Shown here piece by piece: positions 25,085 to 33,083 of a DNA stretch of 64,000 nucleotides. Origin of the DNA: Azospirillum brasilense (GTDB lineage: Bacteria > Pseudomonadota > Alphaproteobacteria > Azospirillales > Azospirillaceae); NCBI RefSeq assembly GCF_008365405.1, contig NZ_QOKV01000016.1:62001-126000 (forward strand), read 5' to 3'. Made by a program: the position numbers and the translations under genes. Below the pieces are notes generated by a model that worked only from the letters and a program-made list of their open reading frames with translations, did no database searches and was not told the DNA's origin. Every line of letters begins with the position of its first letter. The stretch's first letter is position 1.

Positions 25085-26293
25085 TCAGGGAACGATCACA
25101 TAGTCGGGGTTGGCGATGGCGAAGACGGCGTCGCGGTCCGGCTGGGGCGGGTAGATCCACTTGGTGTTGATCTCGCGCTTCACCGCCTTGCCGTCCTCGC
25201 GGGTCAACCGGACCTGCCGGTCCCAACCTTCGGTGAAGAGCGCGCCCCACGGGCCGAGATCGAGGCAGGTCACGTATTTGGGCTGGCTGTAGGGGTGGGT
25301 GGGCAGGCCGACCAGTTCCGCCGCGGCGTTGTGGCCGGCGACGCGGCCCAGGCTGAGTGCGTGCTGGCAGGACATCGCGGCGACGTTGCCGAGATCGTCG
25401 GTGGCGGCCCGCGCCACGTCGCCAGTGACGAAGATTCCATCGCTCCCGGCCGCCCGCAGGAACGGGTCGGCCGGAACGCGTCCGAACCGGTCATGCTCGC
25501 TGCTGATCTGCGCGGCGAGAGGGTTTGCGCGGGCGCCCGCCGTCCAGACGACGGTGGCGGCGGCAATGCGCTCGCCGGTGGCGGTGGTCACGCCGTCGGC
25601 GTCGATGGCGGCGACCGCCGTACCGACGACGATCTCCACGCCGCATTCGGCCAGAGCCTGCTCGATGACGGGGCGCGGCACGGGGCCGAGGTCGGGACCG
25701 ATGGCCGGGGCCTGCTCGACCACAACGACGCGGACCTTGGCGTCCGCACCAAGGATGGCGCGCAGCCGGTCCGGCATCTCCGCCGCGGTCTCGATGCCGG
25801 TGAAGCCGCCGCCGGCCACGACCACGGTGTTGCGCGCCGCCGTCTCCGGCTGGGCGGCCAAGGCCTTCAGATGGGCGTCGAGGGCGCGGGCGCTGTCCAG
25901 CTGGTCGACGTTGAAGGCGTGCTCGGCGAGGCCGGGAATGGGCGGGGTGAACAGGCGGCTGCCGGCGGCCAGGACGAAACGGTCGTAGGGCAGGGTGAAG
26001 AGGGGGCCGTCGGTGCCGGTGACGTCCACCGCACGACGGGCGGCGTGGATCGTTGTCACGACGCCGGGGACGTGGCGGACGCCCACGGCCTTGAACAGCG
26101 CCGCGAGGTCCGGCGCCATGCCCTCCAGCACCGCTTCGTAGAGGCGGGGGCGGATGTGGAGCTGCGGGGCCGGCGAGACGACGGTGATCGCGACGTTGCC
26201 GTCCCGGCCGGCCAGCGCCACGGCGCGGGCGGCGGAGAGGGCGGCCCACAATCCGGCGAAACCGGAGCCGGCGATGACGATCTGCTGGGTCAT
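25085..26293 (-). CDS. FAD/NAD(P)-dependent oxidoreductase, NDH-2 type
   Basis: 402-aa two-dinucleotide-binding-domain flavoprotein. FAD motif GSGFAG (residues about 9-14) and NAD(P) motif GGGFTG (about 160-165) are intact, with the second FAD segment GIFVTGDVARA near 285. It resembles single-subunit NADH:quinone dehydrogenases, which move electrons from NADH to quinone without proton pumping and so can burn off oxygen. It lies 141 bp downstream of the Rrf2 gene in the same direction and may be controlled by it. The substrate is not proven by sequence. Confidence 0.8.
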   Translation of the reverse strand: MTQQIVIAGSGFAGLWAALSAARAVALAGRDGNVAITVVSPAPQLHIRPRLYEAVLEGMAPDLAALFKAVGVRHVPGVVTTIHAARRAVDVTGTDGPLFTLPYDRFVLAAGSRLFTPPIPGLAEHAFNVDQLDSARALDAHLKALAAQPETAARNTVVVAGGGFTGIETAAEMPDRLRAILGADAKVRVVVVEQAPAIGPDLGPVPRPVIEQALAECGVEIVVGTAVAAIDADGVTTATGERIAAATVVWTAGARANPLAAQISSEHDRFGRVPADPFLRAAGSDGIFVTGDVARAATDDLGNVAAMSCQHALSLGRVAGHNAAAELVGLPTHPYSQPKYVTCLDLGPWGALFTEGWDRQVRLTREDGKAVKREINTKWIYPPQPDRDAVFAIANPDYVIVP

Positions 26294-26434
26294 GATTGCG
26301 TGTCCTTTTGAAAGCCGGACAGGGGGAGCGTTCTGGCGCGCGGGTGCGCGGCAGCCATCCCGTCCGTCCGGCGGAGGTCCGGGAAAAGCTCAGGGCATCG
26401 GGTGAGGGGCGGTGAGGCCGGCTACGGTGGCCGA

Positions 26435-26965
26435 CTATGGTGTCTGCCGTGTCCGAGACATTGCGCGGGCGCTGAGGCGCGCGTCGATCCAGGTCTGGAC
26501 GTCGCCCTGGAACTCCGGCGGGGCCTTGCGCCCGAAGGTTTCGCCGACGCTGGCCAGCGTTTCCTTGGCCAGCGTGTCGCGCATCGCCTTCTCGGCCTTC
26601 AGCATCACGGCGTGGATGGCGCAGACGCCGGAGGTCGCCCAATCCGGCGGTCTGTCGTCGAAGACCGCGCAGCGCCCGCGGATCTCCTGGCACTCGAACA
26701 GCGGCTTCGTACCCTCGATGGCGTCGACGACGGCGAGGAAGCTGATCTCCGTCGGCGCCTTGGCGAGGCGGTAGCCGCCGCGCACCCCTTCGCTGGCCGT
26801 CACGATCCCGGCCTTCTCCAGCTTCGGGAAAATCTTGGCGAGGAAGGAGGGGGAGATGCCCTGCAATTCCGCCAAATCCCGGCTGCTCAGCGGCGTGTCG
26901 CCGGCGGCGGCCAGCCAGAGCAGGCAATGGATGCCGTACTCGACGCTTGCGGTGAGGTGTGCCAT
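26435..26965 (-). CDS. Rrf2-family transcriptional regulator
   Basis: 176-aa regulator. The N-terminal winged helix (about residues 1-80, LSSRDLAELQGISPSFLAKI and GVRGGYRLAKAP) is typical of Rrf2 proteins such as IscR and NsrR. Three cysteines (C-X6-C-X15-C, about residues 92-115) could hold a [2Fe-2S] or [4Fe-4S] cluster, making it a redox, NO or iron sensor. Two identical-format inverted repeats lie just upstream, suggesting autoregulation. The NDH-2 gene follows in the same direction. Confidence 0.87.
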   Translation of the reverse strand: MAHLTASVEYGIHCLLWLAAAGDTPLSSRDLAELQGISPSFLAKIFPKLEKAGIVTASEGVRGGYRLAKAPTEISFLAVVDAIEGTKPLFECQEIRGRCAVFDDRPPDWATSGVCAIHAVMLKAEKAMRDTLAKETLASVGETFGRKAPPEFQGDVQTWIDARLSARAMSRTRQTP

Positions 26966-26991
26966 GGCGTGGCCCGTCCAACGGTCTCGAA

Positions 26992-27059
26992 AACACGGAC
27001 CGTATCAATCCGCGTTCTCAAGCGCAAGACAGAAAACACGGATAATGTTTGTCCGCGTT
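26992..27059. promoter_or_regulatory. Two operators upstream of the Rrf2 gene
   Basis: AACACGGA-N9-TCCGCGTT occurs at 26992-27016 and again at 27035-27059, both with exactly nine spacer bases and 43 bp apart (about four helical turns). The first ends 27 bp before the Rrf2 start codon. The format fits a dimeric repressor, most simply the Rrf2 protein itself. Confidence 0.72.
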
Positions 27060-27082
27060 TATGAGCGAGGTGGCAGGCCGGA

Positions 27083-27124
27083 AAAATGGAAAAGCCGGAG
27101 CCCACCTTGCGGTGGGCTCCGGCT
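27083..27124 (-). terminator. Terminator of nifHDK
   Basis: A perfect 14-bp stem (arms 27093-27106 and 27111-27124, TTGC loop) is followed on the minus strand by TTTCCATTTTTCC. It lies 55 bp after the nifK stop and closes the operon. Confidence 0.88.
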
Positions 27125-27178
27125 CTCCGGGGAAGCGGCCGGGCGGGGGGATGGAGACCCCGCGCCGGCCGGGGGAGG

Positions 27179-28738
27179 TCAGCGCACCAGATCGAACGAG
27201 TAGTCGGTCTCGCCGACGATGTTCGTGTTGGCGTCCATGTCCTCGAAGATCCGATCCAGGATGCGCACCAGCACGTTCAGAGCGCCCTGGTAGCCCCAGG
27301 TCGGGTAACGGTGATGGTGGTGGCGGTCGAAGATCGGGTAGGTCAGGCGGATGAGCGGGATCTTGGTGTCGCGCTCCAGATACTTGCCGTAGCTGTTGCC
27401 GATGATGTAGTCGACCTTGTCGGTGAACAGCAGCGAGCGCAGGTGCCAGAGGTCCTTGCCGCCGTAGGCCTTGCCGGACTTGCCGAACGGCGAGCCGTCG
27501 AGCACCTTCTGAACCTGCTTCTCCCACTTCTTCGAGCCGGAGGTGGACAGGATGTGCACCGGTTCGGCGCCCAGCTCCATCAGGAACTTCGACATGCCCA
27601 GGCAGAAGTCCGGGTCGCCATACACGGCGAAGCGCTTGCCGTGCAGGTGGGTATGGCTGTCGGCGATGGCGTCGACGAGACGGCCGCGCTCCAGCTTCAG
27701 CTCCGCCGGGACCGGCTTGCCGGACAGCTCGGCCAGCTTCATCAGAAGCTCGTCGGTGCCGGTGACGCCCATCGGGTAGTTGTACTTGGCGACCTGCTGG
27801 CCCTTCTCCTTGATGAACTGCAGGGACTGCGGGGTGCAGTATTCCTGCATGGAGATGGTGGCCTTGGCGTGGACGGCCTCCTTCGTGGCCTCCAGCGGGG
27901 TGCCGCCGTCATACATGCGGTATTCGCCGTCGGCCGGGGTGTCGAAGTTGTCCGACACGTCCGACAGGATGGTCATCTGGATACCGAACAGGCCGGCGAT
28001 GCGCTTCAGCTCGCGGTTGTTGCCGACCGCGAAACCGTCGAAGCCCGGGATCAGGTTGATCGTCTCGTTCTTCGGGGTGTCGAAGTTCTCCGACGTGCCC
28101 CAGAAGTGGGTCAGGACGCCCTTGATCATGTTGTCGTAGCCGACGATGTGGCTGCCGACGAAGGCCGGGGTGTGGGCGAAGGGAACCGGGAAATCCGCCG
28201 GGACGCTTTCCTTGTTCTTCGCGTTGTTGATGAAGCCGGACAGGTCGTCGCCGATGACTTCCGCCATGCAGGTGGTCATCACGGCGATCATCTTCGGCTT
28301 GTACAGCGCGTAGGCGTTGGCCAGGCCGTCGATCATGTTGTTCAGGCCGCCGAACACCGCCGCGTCTTCCGTCATCGACGAGGAAACCGCGGAGTTCGGC
28401 TCCTTGAAGTGGCGGGTGAGGTGCGTGCGGTAGTAGGCGACGCAGCCCTGCGAGCCATGGACGAAGGGCAGGGTGCCCTCGAAGCCCTGGGCCGCGAACA
28501 TCGCGCCGATCGGCTGGCAGGCCTTCGTCGGGTTGATAACGACCGCCTCACGGGCGAAGTTCTTTTCCTTGTACTCTTCCGTCTTGGTCCACGCGGAAAC
28601 CCGGGCGACCTCCTCGTCGGAGTGGCCGTACTCGAACTCCGTCTTCTTGCGCTCGAACAGCTCCTTGTATTCGGGCTGACGGAAGAGCGTGAAGTGGTCG
28701 ATGACCTTGTCGGCGCTCTGGGAAACGGGGTGGGACAT
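27179..28738 (-). CDS. nifK: Nitrogenase MoFe protein beta chain NifK
   Basis: 519-aa beta subunit of dinitrogenase, sharing the P-cluster with NifD. P-cluster cysteine regions are visible: KACQPIGAM (about residue 71), GSQGCVAYYRTHLTRHF (about 96) and TTCMAEVIGDDL (about 154). The C-terminus has RLTYPIFDRHHHHR and GYQGALNVLVRILDRI, both diagnostic. The ATG at 28738 is preferred because AGGAG is 8 nt upstream; the ATG two codons earlier (28744) would leave only 2 nt. It follows nifD by 30 bp, and no nifY lies between it and the terminator. Confidence 0.97.
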   Translation of the reverse strand: MSHPVSQSADKVIDHFTLFRQPEYKELFERKKTEFEYGHSDEEVARVSAWTKTEEYKEKNFAREAVVINPTKACQPIGAMFAAQGFEGTLPFVHGSQGCVAYYRTHLTRHFKEPNSAVSSSMTEDAAVFGGLNNMIDGLANAYALYKPKMIAVMTTCMAEVIGDDLSGFINNAKNKESVPADFPVPFAHTPAFVGSHIVGYDNMIKGVLTHFWGTSENFDTPKNETINLIPGFDGFAVGNNRELKRIAGLFGIQMTILSDVSDNFDTPADGEYRMYDGGTPLEATKEAVHAKATISMQEYCTPQSLQFIKEKGQQVAKYNYPMGVTGTDELLMKLAELSGKPVPAELKLERGRLVDAIADSHTHLHGKRFAVYGDPDFCLGMSKFLMELGAEPVHILSTSGSKKWEKQVQKVLDGSPFGKSGKAYGGKDLWHLRSLLFTDKVDYIIGNSYGKYLERDTKIPLIRLTYPIFDRHHHHRYPTWGYQGALNVLVRILDRIFEDMDANTNIVGETDYSFDLVR

Positions 28739-28768
28739 GCTCATTACTCCTATCTTCCAGAGGCCGCT

Positions 28769-30208
28769 TTAGAACGGAGCCTTCATGATGCCCCAGACGG
28801 GGTTGTTGATGGCCAGATCCATGTCGCGGGCGAAGATCGCGAAGCCGTCGTAGCCGTGATACGGACCCGAGTAATCCCAGGAGTGCATCTGGCGGAAGGG
28901 CAGGCCCATCTTCTGGAAGACGTACTTTTCCTTGATGCCCGAGGCGACGAGGTCCGGACGCATCACCTCGACGAACTTCTCCAGTTCGAAGGCGGTGACG
29001 TCGTCGTAGATCAGCGTGCCTTCCTTCACGTAGTGCTGAGTGCGCTGATAGTCGTCGTTGTGGGCGAACTCGTAACCCGTGCCGACGATCTCCATGCCCA
29101 GGTCGTGGTAGGCGTCGACCACGTGGCGCGGACGCAGGCCGCCGACGTAGATCATCACCTTCTTGCCTTCGAGCCGCGGCTTGAACTTGGCGATGACGGC
29201 GTCGACCATCGGCTGGTACTTGGCGATGACCTTCTCCGCGTTCTCCTTGATGGTGTCATCGAAGAGAGCGGCGATCTTGCGCAGGGACTCGGCGATCTGC
29301 GACGGGCCGAAGAAGTTGTATTCCATCCACGGAATACCGAACTTCTCTTCCATGTGGCGCGCGATGTAGTTCATCGAGCGGTAGCAGTGGATGAGGTTCA
29401 CCTTCGCCTTCGGCGTGTTCTCCAGCTCGGCGAGCGTGCCGTCGCCCGACCACTGGGCGATCACGCGCAGGCCGATCTCTTCCAGCAGGATGCGGCTGGC
29501 CCAGGCGTCGCCACCGATGTTGTAGTCACCGATGATGGTGACGTCGTACGGGGTGGAGACGAAGCCTTCCTTCGGCTCGGTCTTCTCGAAGATCCAGTCG
29601 CGGATGACGTCGTTGGCGATGTGGTGGCCCAGCGACTGGGAGACGCCGCGGAAGCCTTCGCAACGGACCGGAACGACCGGCTTGCCCAGCTCCTCGGACT
29701 TGGCGCGGGCGACCGCCTCGATGTCGTCGCCGATCAGGCCGATCGGGCACTCGGACTGGATGGAGATGCCGTTGACGAGCGGGAACAGCTCGTTGATCTC
29801 CTCGATCACCTTGTGCAGCTTCTTGTCGCCGCCGAAGACGATGTCCTTCTCCTGGAAGTCGGAGGTGAAGTGCATCGTGCCCCAGCTGTCCACGCCGGTG
29901 TCGCCGACATAGTAGTTGCGGCGGCCGGACCAGGAGTAGTAGCCGCAGCCGACCGGGCCGTGGGAGATGTGGATCATGTCCTTGATCGGACCCCACACCA
30001 CGCCCTTGGAACCGGCATAGGCGCAACCACGGATGGTCATCACACCGGGGATCGACTTGATGTTCGACTTGACGCCGCAGTCCTTCGCCTCGGCCTCCAG
30101 CACGTTCAGGTGCTTGGCGCGGCGCTTGCGCGACTTCTCGGGATACGCTTCGAGAACCTTGTCGACGAGACCCTTGACGTCGACGCCTTCGTTCACGGAC
30201 AGGCTCAT
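28769..30208 (-). CDS. nifD: Nitrogenase MoFe protein alpha chain NifD
   Basis: 479-aa alpha subunit holding FeMo-co and half of the P-cluster. Cys62 (RGCAYAGSKG), Cys88 (GPVGCGYYSW) and the Cys in SECPIGLIGDDIEAV match the P-cluster ligands, and CYRSMNYIARHMEEKFGIPWMEYNFFGP holds the FeMo-co Cys region. HSWDYSGPYHGYDGFAIFARDM near the C-terminus holds the cofactor His. ATG 30208 gives the usual length and has GGAG 9 nt upstream; an ATG six codons earlier (30226) contains that ribosome site within the coding frame. A palindromic repeat lies between nifH and nifD. Confidence 0.97.
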   Translation of the reverse strand: MSLSVNEGVDVKGLVDKVLEAYPEKSRKRRAKHLNVLEAEAKDCGVKSNIKSIPGVMTIRGCAYAGSKGVVWGPIKDMIHISHGPVGCGYYSWSGRRNYYVGDTGVDSWGTMHFTSDFQEKDIVFGGDKKLHKVIEEINELFPLVNGISIQSECPIGLIGDDIEAVARAKSEELGKPVVPVRCEGFRGVSQSLGHHIANDVIRDWIFEKTEPKEGFVSTPYDVTIIGDYNIGGDAWASRILLEEIGLRVIAQWSGDGTLAELENTPKAKVNLIHCYRSMNYIARHMEEKFGIPWMEYNFFGPSQIAESLRKIAALFDDTIKENAEKVIAKYQPMVDAVIAKFKPRLEGKKVMIYVGGLRPRHVVDAYHDLGMEIVGTGYEFAHNDDYQRTQHYVKEGTLIYDDVTAFELEKFVEVMRPDLVASGIKEKYVFQKMGLPFRQMHSWDYSGPYHGYDGFAIFARDMDLAINNPVWGIMKAPF

Positions 30209-30262
30209 GGTGCCAGTCTCCTGCATGCTCTCATTGTCCGCGCCACTTCAGCGCGGGACCGA

Positions 30263-30314
30263 GCCCCCTCTCTCCCACCCCGCGCACAAAGGCGGGGTGG
30301 GCTGGGGAGGGGGC
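30263..30314. repeat. GC-rich palindrome between nifH and nifD
   Basis: Arms 30263-30283 (C-rich) and 30292-30314 (G-rich) form a long, imperfect hairpin with an 8-nt loop. It shares the CCCCCTC and GGGGAGGGGGC ends with the type A elements. A hairpin here could partly stop transcription or block mRNA decay and so raise nifH over nifDK. Confidence 0.78.
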
Positions 30315-30349
30315 CAGTTCAGACCTGTGCCCCGTCAGGGACCCAGGTG

Positions 30350-31231
30350 TCAGGCCTTGGCGGCTTCCTTGGCCTGGAGTTCGGCGAGCTGCTGCTCCTC
30401 CGACTTCATGATGCCGAAGTCCATCAGCATCTCTTCCAGCTCTTCCATCGTGATCGGCGTCGGGATGGTGCCCTTGCCCTTGTTCGCGTGGACCTTGGTG
30501 GCGAGCTGGCGGTATTCCTGGGCCTGCTGGCTGTCCGGCGCGTACTCGATCACGGTCATGCGGCGCAGCTCGGCGTGCTGCACGATGTTGTCGCGCGGCA
30601 CGAAGTGGATGAGCTGGGTGCCGAGGCGGGCGGCCAGGGCCGAGGCCAGGTCGATTTCCTTGTCGGTCTGGCGCTCGTTGCAGATCAGGCCGCCGAGGCG
30701 CACGCCGCCGCTGTGGGCGTACTTCAGAATGCCCTTGGCGATGTTGTTGGCGGCGTAGAGCGCCATCATCTCACCGGACATGACGATGTAGATTTCCTGG
30801 GCCTTGTTCTCGCGGATGGGCATGGCGAAACCGCCGCACACCACGTCGCCCAGCACGTCGTAGGAGACGTAGTCCACGTCGTCGTAGGCGCCGTTCTCTT
30901 CGAGGAAGTTGATCGAGGTGATCACGCCGCGGCCGGCGCAGCCGACCCCCGGCTCCGGACCGCCGGACTCGACGCACTTGATGCCCTTGTAGCCGATCTT
31001 GAGAACGTCCTCGAGCTCCAGATCCTCGACCGAGCCGGCTTCGGCGGCGAGGTGCAGCACGGTGTCCTGCGCCTTGGCGTGCAGGATCAGGCGGGTCGAG
31101 TCGGCCTTCGGATCGCAGCCGACGATCAGGATCTTCTGATCCAGCTCGACCAGCGCGGCCAGGGTGTTCTGGGAGGTGGTGGACTTGCCGATACCGCCCT
31201 TACCGTAGAACGCAATCTGGCGCAAAGACAT
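30350..31231 (-). CDS. nifH: Nitrogenase iron protein NifH
   Basis: 293-aa dinitrogenase reductase, the ATP-dependent electron donor to NifDK. P-loop GKGGIGKST is at residues 10-18. The [4Fe-4S] ligands are Cys98 (GVGCAGRGVIT) and the Cys in LGDVVCGGFAMP (about 133). Arg101, the residue modified by DraT, is present, and draT/draG lie 2 kb away, so post-translational switching by ammonium is expected. It is the first gene of nifHDK with sigma-54 and NifA sites upstream. Confidence 0.98.
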   Translation of the reverse strand: MSLRQIAFYGKGGIGKSTTSQNTLAALVELDQKILIVGCDPKADSTRLILHAKAQDTVLHLAAEAGSVEDLELEDVLKIGYKGIKCVESGGPEPGVGCAGRGVITSINFLEENGAYDDVDYVSYDVLGDVVCGGFAMPIRENKAQEIYIVMSGEMMALYAANNIAKGILKYAHSGGVRLGGLICNERQTDKEIDLASALAARLGTQLIHFVPRDNIVQHAELRRMTVIEYAPDSQQAQEYRQLATKVHANKGKGTIPTPITMEELEEMLMDFGIMKSEEQQLAELQAKEAAKA

Positions 31232-31313
31232 GGGAGGTTACTCCTTTGCTTGGGTCTACAGGGTGTCTTCAATTCCGGGGCGGCCTGCCCAGCGGCCGCT
31301 TCGACCCTCTCTC

Positions 31314-31329
31314 TGCATCCCCCGTGCCA
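31314..31329 (-). promoter_or_regulatory. Sigma-54 promoter of nifHDK
   Basis: Minus-strand TGGCACGGGGGATGCA: exact TGGCAC at -24 and GC at -12. It lies 83 bp upstream of the nifH start codon. Confidence 0.9.
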
Positions 31330-31345
31330 GTTCGCAGAAAATTTT

Positions 31346-31358
31346 TAAGCTATTGAAA
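31346..31358 (-). promoter_or_regulatory. IHF-like site in the nifH promoter
   Basis: Minus-strand TTTCAATAGCTTA fits the IHF consensus with one mismatch, in an A+T-rich stretch between promoter and activator sites. Confidence 0.45.
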
Positions 31359-31398
31359 ATAAACAAGAAATTGGATTGCGGACGAGCGCGGTCCGCTT

Positions 31399-31423
31399 TG
31401 TCGGGCCTGTGACATACCCGACA
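31399..31423 (-). promoter_or_regulatory. Two overlapping NifA sites of nifH
   Basis: TGT-N10-ACA occurs at 31399-31414 and 31408-31423, overlapping by 7 bp, about 70-95 bp upstream of the -24 element. A further CCCGACA-TTT-TGTCGGG dyad follows at 31427-31443. Overlapping sites at nifH are known from A. brasilense. Confidence 0.88.
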
Positions 31424-31502
31424 AAGCCCGACATTTTGTCGGGTCTCTCGCAATGAAACGGATGGGATGGGTGGATGACGCCCGAACGGCGCCTTTGCGG
31501 CG

Positions 31503-32837
31503 TCAGGCGGCGGCGTGGTTCAGCGCGTCGCGGGCGACGACGAGGCGCAGCGCCAGCGCCTCCAGCTCGTCGCCGTCCTGGCCCATGTCATAGAGAAGCT
31601 GGGCCAGCGACTGGCCGCGGGCGAGCAGGCGGCGCGCCTTGGCCGGGTCGGCGGGGCGGGCCAGCAGGATGCCGACCAGCCGCTCCCCGGCAATGCCGGC
31701 CAGCGCGCGGCTGCGTTCGGCCAGACGGCGCTCCAGCGTGTCGAGCACCGCCGGCCGCCCGGCATGGTCGAGGTCGGTGCAGAACTGGTGCAGGGAGCGG
31801 AGCTGGCGCAGCAGCGCCTCGAACAGCAGCTCGTCGAGGTCGCCGCCGTTGGCGGCCTTTCCGACAAGATCGAACAGTGTGTCGGAAAGCCGCCACGCTG
31901 CCGACAGACAGTCGTTCATCGCCTTGCGGTCGGCGGGCTCGACGAAGGCGTTGGCCTCCTCGCGGTGCTCCTCCTGGTCGTCGAGGTTGCGCATCGCGAC
32001 GACGAGCAGCCCGTCCACCGACGCCAGTGTGGCGAGGCTGGCGTGCAGGGCCTTGATGCCGCGGTCGGCGCCGAAGCCGTCCATGGCCTCCGCCGCCCGG
32101 CGCAGCGCGTGGCGGGTGAGGCGGCGCGACTGATAGACGACGTCGCGCAGCGCGACGGTGGCGCCCAGAGTCTCCAGCATCAGCCGCCGCGCCTCGAAGC
32201 GCAGCAGGGCGTGGGCGAGGCTGTCCATGGCGCCGGCGGTGGCGCCCGCCGGCTCGTCCTCCATGCTCGCCACCGACGCCTCGCCGCGGACCAGCCGGTC
32301 GGCGTCGGCGCGGGCGTCCGCCTCGATGGCCGACACCACCGACAGCACGGCTCCGCGTCCGGCACCGCGCAGCAGGGCGACCAGGGTGCGCAGGGCGGTG
32401 GCCACCTCCAGCGCGCCGGGCAGCCCGTCCTCGGCGCCGCCCTTGTTGTGGACGACGCGGTCGATCAGATGGTCGCGCAGGCGGGGCAACAGGACGTCCA
32501 GGATGATCGGCGCGGTGGGGCGCAGCAGCGCCTCCAGCAGGCGGCCCTGTGGCTGGCCGAGCATGGCAGCCAATGGATTGACCGGCTTGGGCACCAGACG
32601 CGGACGATGGGGCTCCAGCAGGGCCAGCACCTCGTCGCCGCGCAGCGGGGTGATGGTGCCGCGCAGCAGCCGGGCGAGCGTCACGGCGTCGCGGGCCTCC
32701 CTGGCGCCGCGCAGCGGAACCGGCGCCCGACCCGCGCGCATCGGCATCTTTTCCGAGACGGCGGAAGGAAGAAGAACGCGCGGGGGCTGTGCCGCCCGGT
32801 TGCGCGTCTCCTGTTCCTTTCGCTTCATCGGCCACAT
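31503..32837 (-). CDS. Unknown helical protein upstream of nifH
   Basis: 444-aa protein that I do not recognise. It is Ala/Leu/Arg-rich and predicted to be almost wholly alpha-helical, with no membrane helix or signal peptide and few cysteines. A basic, disordered N-terminus (about residues 1-60) precedes long amphipathic helices, for example GRLLEALLRPTAPIILDVLL and DELLFEALLRQLRSLHQF. GAGGCAAGGCC lies before ATG 32837. It ends 73 bp before the nifH activator sites, runs in the same direction, and has no sigma-54 site of its own. Confidence 0.65.
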   Translation of the reverse strand: MWPMKRKEQETRNRAAQPPRVLLPSAVSEKMPMRAGRAPVPLRGAREARDAVTLARLLRGTITPLRGDEVLALLEPHRPRLVPKPVNPLAAMLGQPQGRLLEALLRPTAPIILDVLLPRLRDHLIDRVVHNKGGAEDGLPGALEVATALRTLVALLRGAGRGAVLSVVSAIEADARADADRLVRGEASVASMEDEPAGATAGAMDSLAHALLRFEARRLMLETLGATVALRDVVYQSRRLTRHALRRAAEAMDGFGADRGIKALHASLATLASVDGLLVVAMRNLDDQEEHREEANAFVEPADRKAMNDCLSAAWRLSDTLFDLVGKAANGGDLDELLFEALLRQLRSLHQFCTDLDHAGRPAVLDTLERRLAERSRALAGIAGERLVGILLARPADPAKARRLLARGQSLAQLLYDMGQDGDELEALALRLVVARDALNHAAA

Positions 32838-33083
32838 GGCCTTGCCTCGTCTTGCGATGCTCTGAATCCCGTTCGATCAACTATGGTGTCGTCTCATCAT
32901 CCGTTCAAACGGATATTTTTAAGATATTTGGAGTAAGCCAAAAGTTACTATGGTTGTTTAATAGAATTGTTTTTGAATTCGAAATGTATTGCGGAGTTGA
33001 CGGCCGTGCCCCGCGATGACGCGGCCCTTGGCGGACGCGCCGGTTCGCGGTATCCATGAAAGAATTGTGGATTTGAGAGCGCG

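Noticed and set aside
24726..25250. Open frames of 60-174 codons in the interval before the AerC-like gene
   Set aside because: No conserved motif or ribosome site; the longest runs into the 3' end of the oxidoreductase gene.
27086..31348. A 1420-codon open frame on the plus strand across nifHDK
   Set aside because: It is antisense to nifK, nifD and nifH, and its composition (Arg, Val, Asp, His, Leu) is that of the complement of GC-rich genes.
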